Shown: positions 26,367-34,758 of the stretch, one piece after another
How the letters are laid out: the number at the start of each line of letters is the position of its first letter
Numbering within the stretch: position 1 is the first letter of the stretch
DNA from: Catellatospora coxensis
GTDB lineage: Bacteria > Actinomycetota > Actinomycetes > Mycobacteriales > Micromonosporaceae
Direction of reading: 5' to 3'
NCBI RefSeq assembly: GCF_016862635.1
Contig: NZ_BONI01000030.1
Span: 1-64,000 of the forward strand
DNA: 64,000 nt
Translations under genes and position numbers: made by a program
The notes under the pieces: generated by a model
Seen by the model: only the letters and a program-made list of their open reading frames with translations
What the model was told of the DNA's origin: nothing
Databases searched by the model: none

Positions 26367-28703
26367 TCATACCCCCACGATGTGTTCGGGCCGGACCGGC
26401 ACCCGGGTCAGCGCGGCCCCGGTGGCCGCCCGGATCGCCGCGACGACGGCCGGTGTGGATGAGATCGTCGGCGGCTCGCCGACTCCGCGCAACCCGTAGG
26501 GCGAGTGCGGGTCGGCCAGTTCGAGCACGTCCACTGTCATCGGCGGCATGTCCATGATCGTAGGGAGCAGATAGTCGGTGAAGGACGGATTACGCACCTT
26601 CCCGTCCACGACCTGGATCTCCTCCATCAGCGCCAGGCCGAGGCCCTGGGCGGTCCCGCCCTGGATCTGGCCGGTGACGGCGGCCGGGTTGACGGCCTTG
26701 CCGACGTCCTGCGCGGTGACGATCTCGACGACTTTCACCAGGCCGAGCTCGGTGTCCACGTCGACGGTGGCCCGGTGCGCGGCGAAGGCGTACTGCACGT
26801 GCGCGTCGCCCTGCCCGGTCTCCGGGTCGAGCGGGAACGTCGGCCGGTGCCGCCACTGCACGGTCTCCTCGATCGCCCCGTCCGCGAGCAGCTCGGCGAT
26901 GTCGGCGACCACCGTGCCGTCCTCGCCGAACACCTGACCGTCCGCCAAACGCAGAGCTGTTTCCCCTGCTCGCCCGCCCTCCGATGATGGCAAGGTGCCC
27001 TTCCTATACGTATGGCGATGGGAAGGTGCCCTTCCTTCGAGACGGGTCAGCAGGCGGTCGCGGATGGCCTGGCAGGCGGCGCGAACGGCGCCGCCGGTCA
27101 TGTAGGTCTGGCGGGAGGCGGAGGAGGAGCCGGCGCTGCCGACGGCGGTGTCGGCGGGGGCGATGGTGACCTGGTCGACGCCGAGCTCGGTGCGGACGAT
27201 CTGGGCCTGGACGGTGACCAGGCCCTGGCCGACCTCGGCGGCGGCGGTGTGCACCAGGACGGCCGGGCGGCCGGCGATCAGTTCCAGGCGGACGCGGGCG
27301 GTGGCGTAGTCGTCGAAGCCCTCGGAGAAGCAGACATTCTTGATGCCGATGCCGTAGCCGACGCCGCGGACCACGCCCTCGCCGCGGGTGGTGTTGGCGG
27401 TGCCGCCGGGCGGGAAGTCGGCCTGCCCGGCCGGTGGCTTGGCCTGCACCAGGCGGAGCAGTTCGGCGACCGGGGCCGGGCCTTCGACGAGCTGGCCGGT
27501 GGGCATGCGGTCGCCGGTGTGCAGGGCGTTGCGGACCCGGACCTCGACCGGGTCCAGGCCGAGGGCCGCGGCGAGCTTGTCCATCTGGGACTCGTACGCG
27601 AAGCACGCCTGGACCGCGCCGAAGCCGCGCATCGCCCCGCAGGGCGGGTTGTTGGTGTAGAGCCCGTAGGCGTCCATGACGACGTTCGGCACGTCGTACG
27701 GGCCGATGCCCAGCGTCGCCGCGTTCGCCACGACCGCGCCGGAGCTGGACGCGTACGCGCCGCCGTCGAGCAGGATGCGGGCCTTGACGTAGACGAGGCG
27801 GCCGTCGGCGTCCGCGCCGTGCTCGTAGCGCAGCCGGGCCGGGTGGCGGTGCACGTGGCCGAAGAACGACTCCTCCCGGCCGTACACCATCTTCACCGGG
27901 CGGCCCGTGTGCAGGGCCAGCAGGCACGCGTGCACCTGCATGGACAGGTCCTCGCGCGCGCCGAACGCGCCGCCGACCCCGGCCAGGGTAAGCCGGACCT
28001 TGTCGGCGGGCAGGCCCAGGCACGCGGCCACCTGCTGCTGGTCGACGTGCAGCCACTGGGTCGCGATGTACAGGTCGACGCCGCCGTCCTCGGCGGGCAC
28101 GGCCAGCCCCGACTCGGGGCCGAGGAACGCCTGGTCCTGCATGCCGACCTCGTACTCCCCGGTCACCACGACCGCGGCGGTCGCGTGCGGGTCGCCGCGC
28201 CGGATCGGCACGTGGCGCAGCAGGTTCGGCCGGTCGGCGTGCACCCGCGGCGCGCCGGCGTCGTCGAGCGCCGCCTCGGGGTCGGTGACCGGGTCGAGCA
28301 CCTCGTACGTGATCCCGATCGCCTGGACGGCGCGCCGCGCGGTCTCCGGATGGTCTGCGGCCACGACCACGATCGGCTCGCCCTGGTAACGCACCTCGTC
28401 GGCGGCCAGCACCGGCTGGTCGACGTGCTCCAGCCCGTACAGCCGCCGACCGGGCACGTCTTCGTGCGTGAGCACCGCGTACACCCCGGGAATCCGCAGC
28501 GCCGGACCGAGGTCCAGCCCCGTGATCCGCGCCCGGGGGTGCGGGCTGCGCAAGGTCGCGCCCCACAGCATGTCGTCGGCCCACAGGTCGGACGAGAACG
28601 CGAACTCCCCCGTCACCTTCAGCCGCCCGTCCGGCCGCAACGGCGAAGCCCCCACCCCACCCGTCACGGTGGCCGCCAGCCCCACATGCACTGTCGTGGT
28701 CAT
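26367..28703 (-). CDS. xdhD: Xanthine dehydrogenase, molybdopterin-binding large subunit
   Basis: The product has 778 residues. It holds the Mo-cofactor site where xanthine or hypoxanthine is hydroxylated to urate. Motifs include GVGGAFGAREDLSMQ (Mo-cofactor loop), GAMRGFGAVQACFAYE, AAAEVGQGLVTVQAQI (Gln/Glu region) and RGVGEPPTI near the end. ATG 28703 overlaps the deaminase stop as ATGA. Residues ~555-576 (EGRAPSHRHTYRKGTLPSSE) are unlike the family and derive from a DNA repeat (see 26992-27035). Partners are the FAD and 2Fe-2S subunits upstream. Confidence 0.94.
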   Translation of the reverse strand: MTTTVHVGLAATVTGGVGASPLRPDGRLKVTGEFAFSSDLWADDMLWGATLRSPHPRARITGLDLGPALRIPGVYAVLTHEDVPGRRLYGLEHVDQPVLAADEVRYQGEPIVVVAADHPETARRAVQAIGITYEVLDPVTDPEAALDDAGAPRVHADRPNLLRHVPIRRGDPHATAAVVVTGEYEVGMQDQAFLGPESGLAVPAEDGGVDLYIATQWLHVDQQQVAACLGLPADKVRLTLAGVGGAFGAREDLSMQVHACLLALHTGRPVKMVYGREESFFGHVHRHPARLRYEHGADADGRLVYVKARILLDGGAYASSSGAVVANAATLGIGPYDVPNVVMDAYGLYTNNPPCGAMRGFGAVQACFAYESQMDKLAAALGLDPVEVRVRNALHTGDRMPTGQLVEGPAPVAELLRLVQAKPPAGQADFPPGGTANTTRGEGVVRGVGYGIGIKNVCFSEGFDDYATARVRLELIAGRPAVLVHTAAAEVGQGLVTVQAQIVRTELGVDQVTIAPADTAVGSAGSSSASRQTYMTGGAVRAACQAIRDRLLTRLEGRAPSHRHTYRKGTLPSSEGGRAGETALRLADGQVFGEDGTVVADIAELLADGAIEETVQWRHRPTFPLDPETGQGDAHVQYAFAAHRATVDVDTELGLVKVVEIVTAQDVGKAVNPAAVTGQIQGGTAQGLGLALMEEIQVVDGKVRNPSFTDYLLPTIMDMPPMTVDVLELADPHSPYGLRGVGEPPTISSTPAVVAAIRAATGAALTRVPVRPEHIVGV
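26992..27035. repeat. Repeat-derived segment inside the xdhD coding sequence
   Basis: AAGGTGCCCTTCC occurs at 26992-27004 and 27023-27035, a 31-bp direct repeat, each copy containing the small palindrome GGAAGG-gca-CCTT(CC). The same 13-mer, reverse complemented, is the left arm of the intergenic hairpin at 58380-58392. The coding frame stays open and adds about 20 residues with a composition unlike the rest of the subunit. It reads as an in-frame insertion of a dispersed palindromic repeat. Confidence 0.7.
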
Positions 28704-30052
28704 CGGCCGGCCTTTCGGAGGAGGGTGCGGCTGACGCGGGTGAGGTCGCGGGCCAGGGAGTCCTCGTCGGGGTGGACGAGGCGGCCGTGGCGGACGACCG
28801 GGGTGCCGCCGACGAGCAGGGCTTCGACGCGGGCGGGCGGGCCGAAGACGAGGGCGGCGACCGGGTCCTCGATGCCGGCGTGGCCGAGGTCGTCGATCCG
28901 CCACAGGGCCACGTCGGCGAGCTTGCCCGGCTCCAGGGCGCCCAGCTCGCCGTCGCGGCCCAGGCAGCGGGCCCCGCCGGTGGTGGCCAGGGCGAGCGCC
29001 TCGCGGGCGGTCAGCGCGGCCGGGCCGCCGCGCAGCCGGGCCGCCAGCATCGCCTGGCGCAGCTCCGGGCCCAGCTCACCGGCCTCCTGCGAGGCCGCGC
29101 CGTCGACGCCGAGGCCGACCGGAGCGCCCACGTCGAGCAGGTCGCGCACCCGGGCGACGCCCGCGCCGAGGCGGGCGTTCGAGCTGGGGCAGTGCGCCAC
29201 GCCGGTGCCGGTCGCGCCGAGCCGGGCCACCGCCGCGTCGTCGAGGTGCACCCCGTGCGCCAGCCACACGTCGTCGCCGAGCCAGCCGAGCTTCTCCGCG
29301 TACTCCACGGGCGTGCAGCCGAAGCGGTCGCGGCAGAACGCGTCCTCCTCGACCGTCTCGGCGAGGTGGGTGTGCAGCCGCACGTTGTGCGCGCGGGCCA
29401 GGGACGCGGCCTCGCGCATCAGGTCCGAGGTGACCGAGAACGGCGAGCAGGGCGCGACGGCGACGCGCACCATCGCCGACGCGGACGGGTCGTGGTGCCG
29501 CTCGATCGCGGCGGCGGTCCCGGCCAGTGCCGCGCCGGTCGACTCGACGATGTTGTCCGGCGGCAGCCCGCCCTGCGACGCGCCGAGGTCCATCGAGCCG
29601 CGGCAGGCGTGCAGCCGTACGCCGACCGACGCGGCCGCCTCGACCTGCGTGCCGATCAGGTCGCCCGAGCCGCGCGGGAACACGTAGTGGTGGTCGGCGG
29701 CGGTGGTGCACCCGGACAGCGCCAGCGCGCTCAGGCCCGCGGTCGTGGTGACGTACACGAGCTCGTCGTCGAGCCCGGCCCACACCGGGTACAGCTCGAC
29801 GAGCCAGTCGAACAGGTTGCTCTGCTGGGCCAGCCCCCGGGTGGCCCACTGGTACAGGTGGTGGTGCGTGTTGACCAGGCCGGGCGTGGCCAGGCAGCCC
29901 CGGCCGTCGATGACCTGGTCGGCGGGTCCGTCGTAGTCGCCCGCGCCGACCTCGGTGATCCGGTCGCCGTCGATGACGAGGTGCCCGCGCGGGTACTCCG
30001 CGCCCGCCGCGTCGACGGTCGCGATCGCGCAGCCGGTGATGACGGTCCGCAT
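28700..30052 (-). CDS. 8-oxoguanine-deaminase-type amidohydrolase
   Basis: The product has 450 residues of the guanine-deaminase/8-oxoguanine-deaminase branch of amidohydrolases. It would turn 8-oxoguanine into urate and ammonia, feeding uricase directly. Metal and substrate motifs are NTHHHLYQWATR, HTHLAET (about 224), LAHGVHLDD, HCPSSNARLG and GLGVDGAASQE. ATG 30052 overlaps the previous stop as TGATG. Guanine or another aminopurine is an alternative substrate; the sequence alone does not decide. Confidence 0.85.
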   Translation of the reverse strand: MRTVITGCAIATVDAAGAEYPRGHLVIDGDRITEVGAGDYDGPADQVIDGRGCLATPGLVNTHHHLYQWATRGLAQQSNLFDWLVELYPVWAGLDDELVYVTTTAGLSALALSGCTTAADHHYVFPRGSGDLIGTQVEAAASVGVRLHACRGSMDLGASQGGLPPDNIVESTGAALAGTAAAIERHHDPSASAMVRVAVAPCSPFSVTSDLMREAASLARAHNVRLHTHLAETVEEDAFCRDRFGCTPVEYAEKLGWLGDDVWLAHGVHLDDAAVARLGATGTGVAHCPSSNARLGAGVARVRDLLDVGAPVGLGVDGAASQEAGELGPELRQAMLAARLRGGPAALTAREALALATTGGARCLGRDGELGALEPGKLADVALWRIDDLGHAGIEDPVAALVFGPPARVEALLVGGTPVVRHGRLVHPDEDSLARDLTRVSRTLLRKAGR

Positions 30053-30522
30053 CACGACCCCGCCCCACCGGCCGCGGCCAGGCGTACCGCGTCCATGATC
30101 TTCTCGTAGCCGGTGCAGCGGCACAGGTTGCCGGCCAGCGCCTCGCGGATCTCGGGGTCGCTCGGGTGCGGGACGCGGGCCAGCAGGTCGTGCACCGAGA
30201 CGATCAGCCCCGGGGTGCAGAAGCCGCACTGCACGGCCCCGGTCTGCAGGAACGCACGCTGCACCGGGTCCAGCTCGCCCTCCGGGGCCAGCCCCTCCAC
30301 GGTGCGCACGTCGCGCCCGGCGGCCTGGCCCGCGGCGACCAGGCAGGCGCAGACCGCGGTCCCGTCCAGGTACACCGTGCACGAGCCGCACTCGCCCTGC
30401 TCGCAGGCGTTCTTGCTGCCGGGCAGGCCGAGCCGCTCGCGCAGCACGTAGAGCAGGCTCTCGCCCGCCCAGACGTCGTCGGCGGTCCGGGTCGTGCCGT
30501 TGACCGTGCAGGTCAGCCGCAT
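30052..30522 (-). CDS. Xanthine dehydrogenase 2Fe-2S subunit
   Basis: The product has 156 residues. It carries two [2Fe-2S] clusters that pass electrons from molybdenum to FAD. The first, plant-ferredoxin-type site is NACEQGECGSCTVYLDGTAVCAC; the second is QCGFCTPG followed by NLCRCTGYEKI. The length fits stand-alone small subunits (about 160). Its first ten bases overlap the FAD subunit gene. Confidence 0.94.
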   Translation of the reverse strand: MRLTCTVNGTTRTADDVWAGESLLYVLRERLGLPGSKNACEQGECGSCTVYLDGTAVCACLVAAGQAAGRDVRTVEGLAPEGELDPVQRAFLQTGAVQCGFCTPGLIVSVHDLLARVPHPSDPEIREALAGNLCRCTGYEKIMDAVRLAAAGGAGS

Positions 30523-31364
30523 AGGTCCCTCCAGGCCCAGGTCAGGGTGCGCTGGGCCAGGACGGCCAGCGCGTGGCGGCGGTACGCGGCGGTGCCGCGC
30601 ACGTCGTCGATCGGGGACGCGGCCGCGGCGACCAGCTCGCCGAAGCGCCGCGCCACGCCGGGTTCGAGCGCGGCGAGGGTGTCCCAGGGCAGCTGCCCGG
30701 CGGCGAACAGCTCCGCCTCGGTCGCCCGGCGCGGGGTGGGCGCGGCCGAGCCGATGCCGGTGCCGACCTCGCGCCGGCCCGGGTGCAGGGCCAGCGAGAA
30801 CGAGCTGACCGCGATCACCATCGCGTTGCGGGTGCCGATCTTCGAGAACTGCTCCGGGCCGTCGGCGGGCCGCACCCACACCGCGGCGATCAGCTCGTCC
30901 GGGGCGAGCACGCTGCGTTTGGGACCGGTGAAGAACTCCGCGACCGGCACCAGCCGGGTGCCGCGCACCGAGGCCAGCTCGACCTGGGCGCCGGAGGCCA
31001 GCAGCGGCGGGTGGCCGTCCCCGGCGGGCGAGGCCGAGCCCAGGTTGCCGCCGAGGGTGCCCCGGTTGCGGATCTGCGGCGAGCCGACCGTGCGCGCGGC
31101 CATGGCCAGCCCCGGCAGGCGGTCGCCCAGCTCCTCGATGATCCGGGTGTACGAGACGCCCGCGCCGACGCGCAGCAGCTCCCCGTCCATCGCCCAGGTC
31201 GTCAGGTCGCCGATGCGGGTCAGGTCGAGCAGCACACCCGGCCGCCGCCGGTCGAAGTTCAGCTCCACCATCACGTCGGTGCCCCCGGCGATCGGCACCG
31301 CGTCCGGCCGCTCCGCCCTGATCGCCAGGGCGTCGGCCCAGGTCGGCGGGGTCATGAAGTCCAT
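30513..31364 (-). CDS. Xanthine dehydrogenase FAD-binding subunit
   Basis: The product has 283 residues. It binds FAD and passes electrons to NAD+ or another acceptor. FAD-binding motifs are VPIAGGTDVMVELNF (about 23-37), TVGSPQIRNRGTLGGNLGSASPAGD (about 90-114) and the C-terminal CO-dehydrogenase flavoprotein domain. ATG 31364 overlaps the uricase stop as TGATG, which fixes the start. Confidence 0.93.
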   Translation of the reverse strand: MDFMTPPTWADALAIRAERPDAVPIAGGTDVMVELNFDRRRPGVLLDLTRIGDLTTWAMDGELLRVGAGVSYTRIIEELGDRLPGLAMAARTVGSPQIRNRGTLGGNLGSASPAGDGHPPLLASGAQVELASVRGTRLVPVAEFFTGPKRSVLAPDELIAAVWVRPADGPEQFSKIGTRNAMVIAVSSFSLALHPGRREVGTGIGSAAPTPRRATEAELFAAGQLPWDTLAALEPGVARRFGELVAAAASPIDDVRGTAAYRRHALAVLAQRTLTWAWRDLCG

Positions 31365-32230
31365 CAGGCTGCTCCCAGTTCCCACGCTAGCCCCGGCTCG
31401 GGAGCGCCGTCGCGCCGCACCGAGCCCTCGATCAGGCCGTACGGGCGGTCGGCCGCGAAGTACACCGCGTCGGGGTTGTCCAGGCCGAACGGCGACAGGT
31501 CGACCAGGAAGTGGTGCCGGTTCGGCAGCGCCAGCCGCACCTCGGCGACCTCGGGCACCTGCTCCAGCACCCGCTCCCCCATCGCGTACAGGGTCTGCTG
31601 CAGCGAGCGGCTGTACGTGTCCACGAACGCGCCCACCAGCCCGTCCCGGACCCCGTCGAAGGCCGCGTTCCAGTCCACGTCGAGCGTGGCGAACCGCCAG
31701 CGGGCGTCGACGGCCGTGGCCAGGATGCGGTCGTCGGCCTCGGGCAGCGTCGTGTACCGGTCGCGCGGGAAGCCCTTGAACTGCGAGCCGGTCGTGTTCA
31801 GCAGCGTCAGCCCGTGCAGCCCGCCGACGGCCCAGGCCCGCTCCGCGGTCGCGGTCAGCGTCGCGGTGCGCACCTCGTCCCCGGCGCGGGCGAACGAGTG
31901 GCCGCCGAGCCGCCGCCAGCCGTACGCCTCGACGTGCACCTGCGCCCGCTCGATCGCCTCCTGCCCGGTGACGAAGTGGCGGGCCAGCCGCAGCCCGAAC
32001 TCCTCGATGCTCGCGAAGCCGTCCCGGGCGAACGCGTACACCGTGTTCTTCTGCGTGTCGGTGGGCAGCACGTCGGCGTTGTCGCCGGTCAGGTGCGTCG
32101 CGTCGAGGCGGCCCGCGAGGCGGGTGCTGACGTTCAGGTCGGTCAGCTCGTGGCGCGCGCCGTCGCGGACCACGGTGACCAGCCGGCACTCGGCCTTGCC
32201 GTACCGGTTCGGTCCGAGGTGGAACGTCAT
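31364..32230 (-). CDS. Uricase (urate oxidase)
   Basis: The product has 288 residues, typical of cofactor-free uricase. The enzyme oxidises urate to 5-hydroxyisourate with O2, releasing H2O2. The catalytic lysine is in NRYGKAECR; the Thr of the triad is in VLPTDTQKNTVYAF; NRHHFLVDLSPF gives the His-bearing C-terminal motif. Its product goes to UraH, encoded immediately upstream, with a 1-bp overlap of stop and start. Confidence 0.95.
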   Translation of the reverse strand: MTFHLGPNRYGKAECRLVTVVRDGARHELTDLNVSTRLAGRLDATHLTGDNADVLPTDTQKNTVYAFARDGFASIEEFGLRLARHFVTGQEAIERAQVHVEAYGWRRLGGHSFARAGDEVRTATLTATAERAWAVGGLHGLTLLNTTGSQFKGFPRDRYTTLPEADDRILATAVDARWRFATLDVDWNAAFDGVRDGLVGAFVDTYSRSLQQTLYAMGERVLEQVPEVAEVRLALPNRHHFLVDLSPFGLDNPDAVYFAADRPYGLIEGSVRRDGAPEPGLAWELGAA

Positions 32231-32556
32231 CAGGACCCCCGGTAGGTGGTGTAGCCGAACTTGCTCAGCAGCAGCGGCACGTGCAGGTGGCGGGTGGTGT
32301 CGGTGACGTCGAAGACCACGGTCACCTCGGGGAAGAAACTGCCGAGCCCCTGGTACGCCGCGACGTCGAAACGCAGCCCGTAACGGCCCACCAGCCACTG
32401 CTCGGCGGGCACCCAGTCGGCGAGCCGCCCGTCGGCGTTCGTGGTCCCGGTCGCCACGACGACCCAGCCGTACTGCCCCATCCGCTGCAGCGTGACCTGC
32501 ACGTCCGCGGCGGGCTCCCCCCGGCAGGTGTCCAGCACATGCGTCGACAAGGTCAT
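32230..32556 (-). CDS. uraH: 5-hydroxyisourate hydrolase
   Basis: The product has 108 residues of the transthyretin-like family. It opens 5-hydroxyisourate to OHCU. Signature residues are LSTHVLDT at the N-terminus, the ADGRLADW loop and the C-terminal YRGS tetrapeptide (TTYRGS), which separates the enzyme from transthyretin. ATG 32556 matches the family start; an upstream start at 32595 would run into the uraD gene. Confidence 0.95.
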   Translation of the reverse strand: MTLSTHVLDTCRGEPAADVQVTLQRMGQYGWVVVATGTTNADGRLADWVPAEQWLVGRYGLRFDVAAYQGLGSFFPEVTVVFDVTDTTRHLHVPLLLSKFGYTTYRGS

Positions 32557-32572
32557 CCGGCGCTCCACTCCG

Positions 32573-33070
32573 TCATGTCCCGAACAACCGGTCAAGGCGC
32601 AGCAAGGTGATCGCCGTCAGCTCGCGGCGTACCACGTCGCGCTCGGCTGCCTCGTCGTTGGCCAGCCGCCGCCGGGCCGCGGCGAGCATCTCGTCCGCGG
32701 ATTTGCCGCTCGCGAAGATGAGGAAGACGTGGCCGAAGCGGTCCTCGTACGCCCGATTGGCCTCGACCAGGGCCGCCGCGGTCTGCTCGTCGGCAGACGC
32801 GGCCCCCGACTGCTCGCGCCGCGACCAGGCCGCCTCCCGGCCCGCGCCCGCGGCCCGCTCGCCGATGCGCGGGTGCGCGTCGAGGGCCTGCCGCACGTCC
32901 GGCCAGGACAGCGCCGCGACCGCCCCGGCGGCGACCTCGCGCAGCTCGCCGAGGCTCGCGTACGGCCGCCCGGCCGTCACCGCCCGCGCCCATGCGCTCG
33001 ACGCGTTGCAGGTCAGCAGCTCGCGTTCGGCGTCGGGGGCGGGCAGAGCGTTGAACTCGGCCGGCGACAT
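32573..33070 (-). CDS. uraD: OHCU decarboxylase
   Basis: The product has 165 residues. The enzyme decarboxylates 2-oxo-4-hydroxy-4-carboxy-5-ureidoimidazoline to S-allantoin. AHPRIGERA contains the catalytic His and substrate Arg, and RFGHVFLIFASGKSADEML is the other conserved block. ATG 33070 (MSPAEFNALP) fits the family; a TTG at 33082 is in frame. It is the first gene of the thirteen-gene operon, divergent from pucR. Confidence 0.94.
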   Translation of the reverse strand: MSPAEFNALPAPDAERELLTCNASSAWARAVTAGRPYASLGELREVAAGAVAALSWPDVRQALDAHPRIGERAAGAGREAAWSRREQSGAASADEQTAAALVEANRAYEDRFGHVFLIFASGKSADEMLAAARRRLANDEAAERDVVRRELTAITLLRLDRLFGT

Positions 33071-33117
33071 GGAATGAGTCAACTGCCCCGCCCTCTGGCG
33101 CTGAAGGGTGAGAAGGA

Positions 33118-33151
33118 CCGAAACTGCAACAAAGCCTGGCTAGGCTCTTTG
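33118..33151. promoter_or_regulatory. pucR / purine operon divergent control region
   Basis: The 105-bp gap between uraD and pucR holds a TAGGCT -10 box for pucR at 33141-33146, about 29 nt before its ATG. An imperfect inverted repeat (CAAAGCCT at 33130-33137 against AGGCTCTTTG at 33142-33151) overlaps it. CCGAAACTGC at 33118-33127 is the same 10-mer as the arms of the inverted repeat inside pucR (34095-34154). It is a plausible binding region for PucR or a purine-responsive repressor. Confidence 0.5.
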
Positions 33152-33175
33152 GAGGTTACGACAAAGGCGGTGCGC

Positions 33176-34744
33176 ATGCGGCTACGTGACGTGCTGGAAC
33201 AGCCGGGTGTCCGGCTGCCGGTGCTCGCCGGGGAGGGCGAGCTGGACCGCCCCGCGCAGCTCGCGTACACCACGGACCTGCTCGACCCCGGCCGCTACCT
33301 CGCGGGCGGCGAGGTCGTGCTGACCGGCATGATGTGGCGGCGCGAGCCCGCCGACTCCGAGCTGTTCGTCGCAGCGCTCGCCGGAGCCGGGGTCGCCGCG
33401 CTCGGCGCGGGCGAGGCGCTGCTCGGGCCGGTCCCCGCCGACCTGGTCGAGGCCTGCCGGCGGCACCGGCTGCCGCTGTTCGCGGTGCCCGCCGAGGTGT
33501 CCTTCCGCGAGGTCACCGAACGCATCAACACGGTGCTCTGGGCCGAGCGCGAAGCCGGGGCGCTGGCCGCCCGCAGCCGCCGCCGGGGCCTGGTCGCCTC
33601 CCTCGCCGCCGGGGCGGACCTCGCCGAGGTCTGGCCCGCCACCGGAGCCTGGGTGCTGACCAGCACCGGCCGCGCCATGGTCGGCGAACGCGGCGGCGCG
33701 CCGCACGACCTCGCCGTCGGGCGGCGGCTCGCGACGGCGTTCCTGCGCGCCGACAACCTGCCCGCCCGCCTCCGGATCGGCGAGCAGGAGTTCCACCTCG
33801 ACGCGCCCGCGCCCGCCGCCGCGCCGGGCATGCGCTTCGTCGCCTGCGCCGACCCGGGCCTGCTCGAAGAACTCGTCGAACTGACCGCACTGGACGCGGC
33901 CCGCTCCGACCGCGCGCGCCGGATCGAGCGCCGCCTCGCCACCCACCTCGCCGACGCACTGACCTCCGCCACCGACCCCGCCGAAATCACCCCCGCCCTC
34001 CACGCCTGCGGCCTACCCCCCACCGGCCCATACACCGTCCTCGTCGCCTCCCTCCCCACCCCGTACCCCTCCGGGCCCGCTTCCGGCGCGGCCGGCAGTT
34101 TCGGGGAAAGCAAACGAAACGGGTTCGCGAAAGGTGCGGTTTCCCCGAAACTGCAGAGCGCCGACGGCGCAGCCGTCGCGGTGGTCGAGGAGATGGTCCC
34201 GGGAGCGGTCGTCGCGGGCGTGGGCGGGGAGGTCGTGGCGGTGGTCGCGGGCACCGGCGGGCTCGATGAGCTGCGCGAGGCGGCACGGCATCTCACGACG
34301 GCGGCTCGGGGCACGCGGTTCGCGGCAGGCGTGAGCGAACCCGCGGCGACCGTCGCCGAACTCGCGGGGGCGCTGTCACAGGCCCGGCACGCGCACGGGT
34401 ACGCCCTCGACCGGCCGGACCGGGTGTCGGTCGTCGGCAGCGACGAGCTGGCCTCGCACGACCTGCTGCTCGCGGGCGTGCCCCGGGCGGCCCGGCAGGC
34501 GTTCGCCGACCGGCTGCTCGCGCCGCTGCGGGCGTACGACGCCGACCACCACGCCGACCTGGTGCGCACCCTGCAGACGTTCCTGGCCTGCGACGGCTCG
34601 TGGACGCGCTGCGCGAGCGCGATGCACCTGCACGTCAACACGCTGCGCTACCGCATCCGCCGCATCGCCGACCTCACCGGCCGCGACCTCGACCGCTTCG
34701 CCGACCGCGTAGACCTCTACCTCGCCCTGCGCCTCGACACCTGA
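33176..34744 (+). CDS. pucR: PucR-family purine catabolism regulator
   Basis: The product has 522 residues. The N-terminal PucR sensor domain opens MRLRDVLEQPGVRLPVLAGE and has YTTDLLDPGRYLAGGEVVLTG. The C-terminal helix-turn-helix of this family is TRCASAMHLHVNTLRYRIRR, followed by IADLTGRDL. ATG 33176 has AAAGG 8 nt upstream; GTG 33170 is in frame but too close. It is divergent from the purine operon and is its likely activator or repressor. Residues ~306-327 (GSFGESKRNGFAKGAVSPKL) come from a 60-bp palindromic insertion and should form an exposed loop. Confidence 0.93.
   Translation: MRLRDVLEQPGVRLPVLAGEGELDRPAQLAYTTDLLDPGRYLAGGEVVLTGMMWRREPADSELFVAALAGAGVAALGAGEALLGPVPADLVEACRRHRLPLFAVPAEVSFREVTERINTVLWAEREAGALAARSRRRGLVASLAAGADLAEVWPATGAWVLTSTGRAMVGERGGAPHDLAVGRRLATAFLRADNLPARLRIGEQEFHLDAPAPAAAPGMRFVACADPGLLEELVELTALDAARSDRARRIERRLATHLADALTSATDPAEITPALHACGLPPTGPYTVLVASLPTPYPSGPASGAAGSFGESKRNGFAKGAVSPKLQSADGAAVAVVEEMVPGAVVAGVGGEVVAVVAGTGGLDELREAARHLTTAARGTRFAAGVSEPAATVAELAGALSQARHAHGYALDRPDRVSVVGSDELASHDLLLAGVPRAARQAFADRLLAPLRAYDADHHADLVRTLQTFLACDGSWTRCASAMHLHVNTLRYRIRRIADLTGRDLDRFADRVDLYLALRLDT
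34095..34154. repeat. 60-bp inverted repeat in frame inside pucR
   Basis: The 15-bp arms GCAGTTTCGGGGAAA (34095-34109) and TTTCCCCGAAACTGC (34140-34154) are exact reverse complements with a 30-nt loop. By my count 34 of 60 bases are G or C, well below the neighbourhood. The length is a multiple of three, so the frame survives. It looks like a palindromic element that inserted into the gene; the alternative is a pair of intragenic regulator sites. Confidence 0.75.
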
Positions 34745-34758
34745 CGCCCGCCCGTCAT

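Noticed and set aside
26900-27100. A frameshift or pseudogene in xdhD at the repeat segment
   Set aside because: The frame is open across the insertion and the flanking XdhD motifs are intact.
27012-29687. 891-codon plus-strand frame opposite xdhD and the deaminase gene
   Set aside because: The coding evidence is on the other strand; this frame has shadow composition and no ribosome-binding site.
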